Part shown: positions 51,841-59,282 of the stretch, piece by piece
How the letters are laid out: each line of letters starts with the position of its first letter
Position numbering within the stretch: the first letter of the stretch is position 1
NCBI GenBank assembly: GCA_964534175.1
Contig: CAZHNS010000012.1
Location: forward strand, 1 to 60,947
From: JAFGHJ01 sp964534175
Lineage (GTDB): Bacteria > Hydrothermota > UBA3072
DNA: 60,947 bases
Direction: 5' to 3'
The notes under the pieces: model-generated
Database searches by the model: none
Seen by the model: the letters and a program-made list of their open reading frames with translations, nothing else
Told to the model about the DNA's origin: nothing
Program-made: the position numbers and the translations under genes

Positions 51841-52656
51841 ATGTTCGCATGGCTCTACAAAAGAATTGCCCGGTATTACATATTAATCGCGTCTTTTTTT
51901 GCTGTAAACAATAATTTCCACAAAACCATCTACCAGGGAAAACTGAAAGGATTTTTTTTCCCGGGATTAAATTGTTACGCCTGTCCTTTAGCCCGGTTTT
52001 CCTGTCCTCTCGGGTCTATGCAGAATTTTATCGGGGTCAAGACTTTCCCGGTTTACGTGGTAGGATTTATGGGCCTTTTGGGGATAACGCTTGGGAGGTT
52101 AGTTTGCGGATGGATTTGTCCTTTCGGTTTTTTCCAGGAAATTCTTTATAGGATAAAAACGTTCAAGATTCGCGTTTCCCAAAGATATAGTTATTCAAAG
52201 TATGTAATTTTATTTATTCTCGCTATAGCTCTTCCTCTTCTTACGTCCGAACCCTGGTTCTGCAAGTTATGCCCGGCTGGAGGAATTGAAGCCGGTATTC
52301 CAATGGTTGCCTTGGATCCTTTTTTGCGGCCCCTTATCGGTATTTTATTTTATGTTAAAATGGTAATAGTTGCAGTACTTGTGTCTTCTTCGATTTTAAT
52401 AAAAAGACCTTTCTGCCGTTTTGTGTGTCCTCTTGGAGCAATCTACGGCATTTTTAATAAATTTACTTTTTTCAAAATACAGGTTAATGAAGATAAGTGT
52501 ATCGAATGTTATGCCTGTCAAAATGTTTGTCCAATGGATGTTGAAATCTTCAAGGTTCCGGAATCTGTGGATTGTATCAGGTGTGGTGAGTGTATCAAGG
52601 CATGCCCCACAAGTGCGTTGTCTTTTAAATATGGGATAAGCGTAGATAATAGTTAA
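51841..52656 (+). CDS. Polyferredoxin-type membrane Fe-S protein (NapH/CcoG-like)
   Basis: A 271-residue inner-membrane protein with about four to five helices. Cysteine motifs stand at the membrane faces: NCYACPLARFSCPLGSMQ, VCGWICPFGFFQE, WFCKLCPAGG and FCRFVCPLGA. Two complete [4Fe-4S] sites follow at the C-terminus: CIECYACQNVCPMD and CIRCGECIKACPTSAL. NapH/CcoG/YccM-type proteins move electrons across or along the membrane. Its place at the end of a thiol-redox operon, after a TlpA and a CxxC micro-protein, suggests electron exchange between ferredoxin-level carriers and envelope thiols. This coupling is an inference. Confidence 0.88.
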   Translation: MFAWLYKRIARYYILIASFFAVNNNFHKTIYQGKLKGFFFPGLNCYACPLARFSCPLGSMQNFIGVKTFPVYVVGFMGLLGITLGRLVCGWICPFGFFQEILYRIKTFKIRVSQRYSYSKYVILFILAIALPLLTSEPWFCKLCPAGGIEAGIPMVALDPFLRPLIGILFYVKMVIVAVLVSSSILIKRPFCRFVCPLGAIYGIFNKFTFFKIQVNEDKCIECYACQNVCPMDVEIFKVPESVDCIRCGECIKACPTSALSFKYGISVDNS

Positions 52657-52680
52657 ATGTTCTCTGTGCAGTACCGAATC

Positions 52681-52708
52681 TTGACATAGTCATTGTTTTC
52701 TTTATATT
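52681..52708 (+). promoter_or_regulatory. Predicted leaderless promoter of the glycosyltransferase operon
   Basis: -35 TTGACA, 16-nt spacer, -10 TATATT, 8 nt before ATG 52717, with no Shine-Dalgarno. Confidence 0.6.
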
Positions 52709-52716
52709 ACCGTTGT

Positions 52717-53430
52717 ATGAAAACAAGAAAAAAAGACAAGCCCGAGCTAACCATAATTATCCCTGCATATAATGAAGCAGAAAATATTAAGAAAATCGTG
52801 CTGGCTGCCCAAAAAGTTAGCAAATCTTATTTTAATGGGTATGAAATCATTGTTGTAGATGATGCGAGCAGTGATGATACAACTAACATAGTAAAACAAT
52901 TAGGGAAGAAATACCTGGAAATCTTTGTTTTAACTCACAAAGAAAACAAAGGTAAGGCGGCGGCTTTAAACACCGGTTTTAACTCAGCAAAGGGTGAATA
53001 TATTTTTTATACAGACGCGGACAGCCAGTATGATATAAACGAAATTAAAGAATTAAAAAAACTGATTCTTAAAGCTGACATTGTTTCGGGCTGTAGAATA
53101 AACAAAGCAATTTCACCTTTTAGAAAATTTGCCTCCGATCTTTACAATCTTATTGCGAGAGTCCTCTTCGGTATAAAAGCTAAGGATATAGAATGCGCGT
53201 TTAAAATATTTAGAAGTGAAAAATTAAAACAAATTGAAATCAAAAGTTCAAATTTTATGGTTGAAACGGAAATACTCGCGAAAGCTACAAGGCTTGGGCT
53301 TAATATTATCGATTTTCCTGTTTGGCACTATCCCAGAAGTGGCGGGGAAACCAGCGTAAGTCCTTTTAGAGATACTTTACGCTCTGTCAAAGGTCTTATA
53401 TCTTTGAAGTGGGTGTTGGATTGGAGCTAA
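52717..53430 (+). CDS. Family 2 glycosyltransferase (dolichol-phosphate mannosyltransferase-like)
   Basis: A 237-residue cytosolic GT-A glycosyltransferase. ELTIIIPAYNEAENIKKIV opens the fold; IIVVDDASSDDTT, NKGKAAALNTGF and the DxD metal site TDADSQYD follow; FMVETEILAKATRLGL and the late VSPFRDTLRSVKGL complete the GT2/DPM1-like pattern. No membrane segments are present, so it probably makes a lipid-phosphate sugar on the cytosolic face. I chose ATG 52717, not the TTG at 52693, because the promoter would then overlap the coding region. It overlaps the YfhO-like gene by 22 nt. Sugar and acceptor are unknown. Confidence 0.9.
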   Translation: MKTRKKDKPELTIIIPAYNEAENIKKIVLAAQKVSKSYFNGYEIIVVDDASSDDTTNIVKQLGKKYLEIFVLTHKENKGKAAALNTGFNSAKGEYIFYTDADSQYDINEIKELKKLILKADIVSGCRINKAISPFRKFASDLYNLIARVLFGIKAKDIECAFKIFRSEKLKQIEIKSSNFMVETEILAKATRLGLNIIDFPVWHYPRSGGETSVSPFRDTLRSVKGLISLKWVLDWS

Positions 53431-55652
53431 AAAAGTTAGAGAAATATCCTGATTGGTCGTATATACTTTTTTTGATTCTACCTCTTGTCATTCTATACTC
53501 TAGAATATTGATTGGAAAGACCTTTTTTTGGGATGATGCCCTCTCACTTTGGTATCCATACAGACACTTTGCGGCAAGTTCTCTCGGTAAAGGAATATTT
53601 CCTCTCTGGAACCCATATTTGCTTGGTGGCGCCCCTTTTCAGGCTGATACTCAATCAGCTATACTTTATCCTTTTAATTTGTTGTTAACTCCCTTTATAT
53701 CGAACGGATTACTCTCCTCAAGAATGCTTCAGATAGTTACGATTTTACATGTATATTTGGGTGGTGTCTTTATGTTTTTATTGATGAAAAAATTGCTCAA
53801 TCACAAATTCTCGGCTTTTTTTTGTTCCCTTACCTATATAATGTTACCGCAAATAATTTACCGTTCGGTTCAGCCGATTGTTCTGGAATCCATGATATGG
53901 CTTCCGCTGCTTTTTCTAACTTGTATTCATCTCGTTGAAAAGAGACACTGGTTGTTTTCAGTACTGGGGGGTCTTATAGTTGCTTTGAATTTATTTACAG
54001 GGTTTCCTCATTTTGCTTTCATGAGTTTTTCTCTTGTTTCTGTTTATGTTTTTTTATACGTAATCAAAGATTTTTTTATCGAAAGGGATATCAAAAGAGG
54101 AAGTTTTTTAATACTGAAAAGTTTAACTATGTTTGTTATCGGTGCGGGTATATTTGCTGTTCAATTGCTGCCCTCTATGGAATTTACTGAAATTGCAACA
54201 AGGGCGGTAGGTTGGAATTATAATCTTGCCACAGATGTTTCTTTTCATCCTTTGCGTCTGATTAATATTTTTATACCTAAGTTTTTTGGTAATGTTTCTC
54301 CTCTTGTTAATGATTTTTGGTTAAAGATTCCATACTATACAACCTGGGAGATGGCAATTTATTTTGGAATTTTACCGCTTGTTTTTGCCGTGTACGCTTT
54401 GTTACGTGACAGGAGTTTTCAGGTCAGATTTTTCGCGATAGCTGCGGCTCTTTCTTTATGGTTTGCACTCGGTAGATATGGTTTTGCTTATTACCTTGTT
54501 TATTTGACACCTGTTTTTCATAAATTTAGGTGCCCTGCCAGATTTGTCTACCTTTTTGATTTTTCAATGATAATACTCGTTGGTTACGGCATAAGAGACA
54601 TGTTGACTAATCCGGTAGATAAAAAATTGGTTAAAAAGATAATTATTGCTCTACTTGTTTTTGCTTTTATTATACTCTTATTAGTTGTCGGTATATTTGA
54701 AGGAGTTTTTAGTAATTATAAAAGTTTTGCTATTGCCAGGAAATATTCTCTTATAAGTTTAGTTATTTTATTAATTACAGCTTTTCTTCTTTTCAAATTT
54801 GAAGAGTTTAAAAAGTTTAAATATATTCCTATTGTACTTTCTCTTTTTGTTTTCCTTGATTTACTGTTTGCCTGCTTCGGGGTTTTTGAAGGCCGGAGAA
54901 AGCCGGAGCAGTTTTTTGCAAAAAACGATGCGATAAGGTTTTTTACAAAAGAAGACGATGATTTTTATAGAGTTAATACGAGAATAAAAAATATGGGTTT
55001 GGTTTTCCCTAGAAGTATTGGATGTGTACATGAATTTTATACTCTCCAGGGACTTATGCCTCTTAGATTATTAGATTTTACGAGTATTATGGAAAATCTT
55101 AATCCGGATGTACGCTTGAATTTGTATAACGTTAAATATACTTTAGGAATTAGAGAGGGAGGCGTTAGATTCGTGGAGAAAACCGATTATCTCCCGAGAG
55201 CCCGTATTTATTACGATTATTTGGTTATGAAAGAAAAAGAAAAAGTTTTTGAGCTTCTAAATGCAGGAGATTTCGATTATAGAAATACAATCATTTTAAA
55301 TAAAAATCCTTCTTTGGATAAAAAAGAGCCTTTTGGGGATGGTTTAGTTCGTATTAAAGAATATAAAGAGAATTCAATTGTTTTAGAAATAGAGTCTAAA
55401 CAGACGGGAATTTTATTTTTAAGCGAGCATTATTATCCTGGGTGGAACGCCTATATTGATGGTAAGAAAGGAGAGGTCATAAAAGCTTTTGAAGCATTTA
55501 GAGCTGTTGTTGTTCCGTCTGGGAACCATGAAGTTAGATTTGTTTTTGAGCCAGATTCTTTTTTTAAAGGAAAAAATATTTCTATTGTAACTTTAATGTT
55601 TACAACTATTATTTTTGTTTTTTCTCTAATAAATTATAAGAAGAAGCCTTAA
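53409..55652 (+). CDS. YfhO-like multi-pass membrane protein (GT-C glycosyltransferase-like)
   Basis: A 747-residue inner-membrane protein with about 12 or more helices and a C-terminal soluble beta domain (about 620-715; SEHYYPGWNAYIDGKKGEVI, AVVVPSGNHEVRFVFEP). The early loop FFWDDALSLWYPYRHFAASS followed by FPLWNPYLLGGAPFQADTQS is the hallmark of the YfhO family, which resembles GT-C enzymes that use lipid-linked sugars. In Gram-positives YfhO helps glycosylate teichoic acids. Here it probably takes the product of the upstream GT2. The start is a GTG inside the GT2 gene. Its end overlaps the convergent flippase-like gene by 44 nt. Confidence 0.88.
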   Translation: MGVGLELKKLEKYPDWSYILFLILPLVILYSRILIGKTFFWDDALSLWYPYRHFAASSLGKGIFPLWNPYLLGGAPFQADTQSAILYPFNLLLTPFISNGLLSSRMLQIVTILHVYLGGVFMFLLMKKLLNHKFSAFFCSLTYIMLPQIIYRSVQPIVLESMIWLPLLFLTCIHLVEKRHWLFSVLGGLIVALNLFTGFPHFAFMSFSLVSVYVFLYVIKDFFIERDIKRGSFLILKSLTMFVIGAGIFAVQLLPSMEFTEIATRAVGWNYNLATDVSFHPLRLINIFIPKFFGNVSPLVNDFWLKIPYYTTWEMAIYFGILPLVFAVYALLRDRSFQVRFFAIAAALSLWFALGRYGFAYYLVYLTPVFHKFRCPARFVYLFDFSMIILVGYGIRDMLTNPVDKKLVKKIIIALLVFAFIILLLVVGIFEGVFSNYKSFAIARKYSLISLVILLITAFLLFKFEEFKKFKYIPIVLSLFVFLDLLFACFGVFEGRRKPEQFFAKNDAIRFFTKEDDDFYRVNTRIKNMGLVFPRSIGCVHEFYTLQGLMPLRLLDFTSIMENLNPDVRLNLYNVKYTLGIREGGVRFVEKTDYLPRARIYYDYLVMKEKEKVFELLNAGDFDYRNTIILNKNPSLDKKEPFGDGLVRIKEYKENSIVLEIESKQTGILFLSEHYYPGWNAYIDGKKGEVIKAFEAFRAVVVPSGNHEVRFVFEPDSFFKGKNISIVTLMFTTIIFVFSLINYKKKP

Positions 55653-56616
55653 TTTTTAGATTCCTAAAGTTAAGTCCCCATAACCAGAGAGAAATCAGTC
55701 CGACTCCAACCACAAGTAAAAATTGAGTAGCATAAAGCAGTATAGAATAGCTTAAAGCCATATTTGGATCAACGTTAAAAATCATCAATCCTTCTTTTAC
55801 GAAGAACTGAAAAGTTCCGATGAAACCGGAGGTAGAAGGAATCATAATACCGAAGGTGAGCATTACCATGTCGAGAAAAGCTGCATATAGGGGTAGCCGA
55901 ATTTGTAATGAAAAGAATAAGACATAGAAAAGCAAACCGGTAATACTCCATATAACAAGAGATATAAAAGTAGCAAGAAAAAAACTCGAGGGATTTTCCA
56001 GAATTTTAAGTCCTTTTATGAAGGCTAGAAGGAGTATTTTAATCTTTTCTTTTAATTTTTCCCCGAATATTGACAAAGGTTTTTCGATAATTTTGATGAA
56101 TAATGTACTCTTCTTATGTATAATTACAAGAAGTATGAAAATCAAAATATTTAAAATAAAAATCGTAATGCCTATTTTTTTTAAATACAGTGGGACATGA
56201 AAGAAGATTAAAATCATAGCCGATAAGAAAGATAAAATAAAAAGATCCATTACTCTTTCTACTATTATTGTTGCAAAAGCTGCGCTCTTACTGATATTTC
56301 CTCTTGTACCCACAAGGTAAGCTCTTATTACTTCACCAATTCTGGCGGGTAAAGTGTAGTTACACATGAATCCTATCATTGTTGCGTTAAAGATCATAGA
56401 TAGAGAAAAAGTTTTTAGAGGCCTTAAGAGGATTTTCCATCTTAATGCACGTAGAAAAAATGCAATGAAAGTAATTAGAATAGTGAGAAAAAAATACAAT
56501 AAATTCACTTTTAGTAACAACTCCCCTATTTCTTTTGCGTCAACTTTCTTTAGAGCAAGGAATAGAAAAATAATTGATATAAAAAAACTAAGGACGAGCC
56601 CAAGTTTTTTCTTCAT
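55609..56616 (-). CDS. Flippase-like/LPG synthase transmembrane family protein
   Basis: A 335-residue inner-membrane protein of the lysylphosphatidylglycerol-synthase transmembrane (AglD-like) family, with about eight helices. Recognisable pieces: FLRALRWKILLRPL, MIGFMCNYTLPARIGEVIRAYLVG (core NYTLPARIGEVIRAY), ATIIVERVMDLF, and MIPSTSGFIGTFQFF near 260. Relatives may move lipid-linked substrates. Its ATG shares one base with the stop of deoC (TAATG), so it is the last gene of the dxs-lpx-deoC run. Its 3' end overlaps the convergent YfhO-like gene by 44 nt. Confidence 0.88.
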   Translation of the reverse strand: MKKKLGLVLSFFISIIFLFLALKKVDAKEIGELLLKVNLLYFFLTILITFIAFFLRALRWKILLRPLKTFSLSMIFNATMIGFMCNYTLPARIGEVIRAYLVGTRGNISKSAAFATIIVERVMDLFILSFLSAMILIFFHVPLYLKKIGITIFILNILIFILLVIIHKKSTLFIKIIEKPLSIFGEKLKEKIKILLLAFIKGLKILENPSSFFLATFISLVIWSITGLLFYVLFFSLQIRLPLYAAFLDMVMLTFGIMIPSTSGFIGTFQFFVKEGLMIFNVDPNMALSYSILLYATQFLLVVGVGLISLWLWGLNFRNLKIKASSYNLLEKKQK

Positions 56617-57278
56617 TATTTTTTTCCTTCAACAATTGCAAGGGAGTTTGAACTTCCAAGAACGGAAGCTCCGGCATCTAAAAGTTCTAAAGCCTTCTTA
56701 AGGTCTTTGATCCCTCCTGCAGCCTTAATAGGAAGTTTTGTTGCACTTTTTATTTGTTCTATTTGAACAGTGGTCACGGGTCCATTCGTGCCCGTTCCGG
56801 ATTTAATAAAATCAGCGCCAGCACTTTCTGCAATTGCCGCCGCGGTTAGGATTTCCTTGTTAGATAAGATAGGAGCTTCTATAATGACTTTAATTATTCC
56901 GCCGGGATGCACTATGTTCGCTATCTCTTTAATATCTTTTTCTAATTCTTTGTATTTTTTGCTTTTTAAGAGCGGTATTTGCATTACAAGATCAACTTCC
57001 TGTGCTCCATTTTTGATTGTTATCTCTGATTCTTTGCTCCTCGAGGCAGTTAATGAAGAACCCAAAGGAAAATCACAGACAGAAATTATTTTTATAGTTC
57101 TATTTTTAAGGTAGTCGGAAACAAATGGGATCCATATAGGATTTACGCATACTCCTCTGAAATCATATTTCAGGGCTTCTTCACATAATTCTTTAATATC
57201 TTTTTCGCTCGCGGTAGCTTTTAAATTTGTATGGTCAATAATAGAATTGATATTTAATTTTTGAACTCTGGCGACCAT
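56616..57278 (-). CDS. deoC: Deoxyribose-phosphate aldolase
   Basis: A 220-residue cytosolic class I aldolase that splits 2-deoxyribose-5-phosphate into glyceraldehyde-3-phosphate and acetaldehyde. Motifs: IDHTNLKATASEKDI, GVCVNPIWIP, KIISVCDFPLGSSLT, VDLVMQIPLL, the Schiff-base lysine in ADFIKSGTGT (TSTGF in most relatives, here SGTGT) and the second Lys in LPIKAAGGIKDL. All catalytic residues are in place. It completes deoxynucleoside breakdown with the phosphorylase encoded at 36.8-38.1 kb, yet sits inside a lipid A operon, 6 nt after lpxA. Confidence 0.93.
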   Translation of the reverse strand: MVARVQKLNINSIIDHTNLKATASEKDIKELCEEALKYDFRGVCVNPIWIPFVSDYLKNRTIKIISVCDFPLGSSLTASRSKESEITIKNGAQEVDLVMQIPLLKSKKYKELEKDIKEIANIVHPGGIIKVIIEAPILSNKEILTAAAIAESAGADFIKSGTGTNGPVTTVQIEQIKSATKLPIKAAGGIKDLKKALELLDAGASVLGSSNSLAIVEGKK

Positions 57279-57284
57279 CGGGAG

Positions 57285-58043
57285 CTATTTTACTATTCCT
57301 CTTTTAGATTCTTTTATAAATCTGATAATATGTTCTATATCTTTGTTGTCTTTGAAATCGTTTTTAAGTTTTTCTACAGCTTGTGTTGTATTAAACCCTG
57401 ATCTGAACAGTATGTGAAAAGCTCTTTTTATTTCTTCTATTCGCATCTGCGAAAACCCGTTTCTCCTGAGTCCACGAGAATTATGAGAAACGACACGCAG
57501 GGGTGAACCGGCAGCCATAGCAAACGGAACCAAATCTTTTATTATACGGAATCCCCCGCCTATTATTGAATAAGCGCCGATTTTCACCCACTGGTGGACA
57601 GGTACGAATGCTGATATATAAGCAAAGTCTTCCACTTCTACGTACCCTCCCAGCGTTGCACCATTTACAAGAAGGACATTATTTCCTATTTTGCAGTTAT
57701 GAGCCACGTGGGAATATGCCATGAGATAATTATTGTTCCCAATTTTTGTTTCTGTTCCCTCTTTTAATGGAAGATTGATCGTAGTAAATTCTCTGATTAT
57801 GTTTGAGTCTCCGATGACTATTTCCCCGGTTTTATTTTCTCGGCTTTTATCCTGAGGTAAATCGCCTATTACTGCATAAGGATGTATTTCATTATTTTTT
57901 CCGATTTGTACGCCGCTTTTTATAATAGCTCCTTTAGCTATTGTTGTGCCAGCACCAATTATAACATCTTTTTCAATCAGACATCCTGAGTCAATCTTAA
58001 CGCCTTTCTCTATTTTTGCTTCAGGATGAATATCTCCGCGCAT
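57285..58043 (-). CDS. lpxA: UDP-N-acetylglucosamine acyltransferase
   Basis: A 252-residue cytosolic trimer with a left-handed beta-helix, catalysing the first lipid A step: O-acylation of UDP-GlcNAc by hydroxyacyl-ACP. Hexapeptide repeats run from IHPEAKIEKGVKIDSGCLIE onward. NNNYLMAYSHVAHNCKIGNN includes the catalytic His region, GGYVEVEDFAYISAFVPVHQ is the family's next conserved part, and the C-terminal helices (about 190-252) start at SRGLRRNGFS. The ATG shares a base with the fabZ stop, with AAGGAG upstream. Shows that the organism makes lipid A. Confidence 0.95.
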   Translation of the reverse strand: MRGDIHPEAKIEKGVKIDSGCLIEKDVIIGAGTTIAKGAIIKSGVQIGKNNEIHPYAVIGDLPQDKSRENKTGEIVIGDSNIIREFTTINLPLKEGTETKIGNNNYLMAYSHVAHNCKIGNNVLLVNGATLGGYVEVEDFAYISAFVPVHQWVKIGAYSIIGGGFRIIKDLVPFAMAAGSPLRVVSHNSRGLRRNGFSQMRIEEIKRAFHILFRSGFNTTQAVEKLKNDFKDNKDIEHIIRFIKESKRGIVK

Positions 58044-58483
58044 TATACTCCTTTTCTTTCTACAATAGCTGCCGAGAATGAACCTTCAGCGACCAAATCT
58101 CCTTCAACGAAGGATTTCCCTTCTAATTTACAGAAGTTAGGTCTAAATCCCGTAAGCTTTACCTTGTGTTCCAGAATGTCTCCCGGGCGAACAGGTTTTC
58201 TAAATTTTGCTTTGTTAATAGCAGTAAAATACACATTTGCCTTAGTGGGGTCTTTAAGTTTATTGAAGAGTAGAAATCCTCCGGCCTGAACCATCGATTC
58301 AACTATCAAAACGGCCGGCATTATAGGGTCTCCGGGGAAATGTCCCATAAAAAAAGGTTCGTTGTAAGTTACGTTTTTTATACCTATAACTTCATCTTCG
58401 TTTACTATTTTAATTTTATCGATTAATAGAAAAGGGTACCTGTGAGGCATGAGTTCAAGTATTTTTTCAATGTCAAATTCCAT
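58043..58483 (-). CDS. fabZ: 3-hydroxyacyl-[ACP] dehydratase
   Basis: A 146-residue hot-dog-fold enzyme of fatty acid elongation. LMPHRYPFLLIDK leads into the fold; the catalytic His is in FMGHFPGDPIMPAVL and the catalytic Glu is in IVESMVQAGGFLLF. The start is the ATG preceded by AAGGAGTGGAT; a GTG 6 nt earlier lies in the ribosome site. It overlaps lpxC by 11 nt and lpxA by 1 nt. The lpxC-fabZ-lpxA order is common in diderms and lets the cell balance fatty acid and lipid A synthesis, since both use hydroxyacyl-ACP. Confidence 0.95.
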   Translation of the reverse strand: MEFDIEKILELMPHRYPFLLIDKIKIVNEDEVIGIKNVTYNEPFFMGHFPGDPIMPAVLIVESMVQAGGFLLFNKLKDPTKANVYFTAINKAKFRKPVRPGDILEHKVKLTGFRPNFCKLEGKSFVEGDLVAEGSFSAAIVERKGV

Positions 58484-59282
58484 ATCCACTCCTTTTTATT
58501 TCTTTTATTAATTTAAAATGCAATAAATGACCTCCTCTAAAGATGAAATATCGTCCAATAGGGATTGGTTTAAATAGATATAACTCTCCCAACAAATCCA
58601 TTATTTTATGCCTTACTGCTTCGTCCGAAAAACGAGGTTTATTAAGTGTTCCGTCTTCCGTATAAACCAGAGTGTTTTCTTCCGATGCACCGAGGGCGAA
58701 TCCTTTTTTATTTAATTCTTCTTTCCATGAAAGGAACCCATAGGTTCTACAGTTTGAAATCTCTTTGAAATTAAATTTTCCGTTAAAGATATATTCCTGA
58801 TAATAAAGTAAAGGGTGATTATAAGAAATGATATAACGTATTTCGAGTTTTTTTGAGGGTGCGCAGGCTGCCAAGCACCCTTTGCCTTCGACAATGATGC
58901 TCTTTTTTATATATTTTTTCTTTTTTTTGAAGTTTAATTCTTGTGTGCCGGTTTTTTCTATTTTTGAGATAAAAGGATAGGCGCTACCGTCAAGAGCTGG
59001 TATTTCATCCCCAAAAACGATAACTTGAATGTGATCGATCCTGCAGGCGCATAGAGCACCCATAAGATGTTCTACTGTTTTTATACTTTCGCCATTTTTT
59101 GAAAGAGTAATTCCACGATCACAAAATTTTACTGTATCAAATGTAGCGGGAATTATTTTACCATTCTTTACGAATCTTATTCCATCGGTATCTGTTGGCT
59201 TAAGTACTATTCTTGATTCCTTCCCCGTATGGACGCCTATGCCTGAAAATTCAATATCTTCTTTTATAGTTCTTTCTTTCAT
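58473..59282 (-). CDS. lpxC: UDP-3-O-acyl-GlcNAc deacetylase
   Basis: A 269-residue zinc amidase, the committed step of lipid A synthesis. IEFSGIGVHTGKESRIVLKP opens the protein; zinc-site EHLMGAL is at about residue 71, PALDGSAYPF follows, then NCRTYGF, and the second zinc motif RHKIMDLLGEL near 225 and late GGHLLHF supply the other ligands. It is somewhat shorter than the E. coli enzyme (305), mostly at the C-terminus, with no key residue missing. It overlaps dxs by 4 nt (ATGA) and fabZ by 11 nt. Confidence 0.95.
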   Translation of the reverse strand: MKERTIKEDIEFSGIGVHTGKESRIVLKPTDTDGIRFVKNGKIIPATFDTVKFCDRGITLSKNGESIKTVEHLMGALCACRIDHIQVIVFGDEIPALDGSAYPFISKIEKTGTQELNFKKKKKYIKKSIIVEGKGCLAACAPSKKLEIRYIISYNHPLLYYQEYIFNGKFNFKEISNCRTYGFLSWKEELNKKGFALGASEENTLVYTEDGTLNKPRFSDEAVRHKIMDLLGELYLFKPIPIGRYFIFRGGHLLHFKLIKEIKRSGYGI

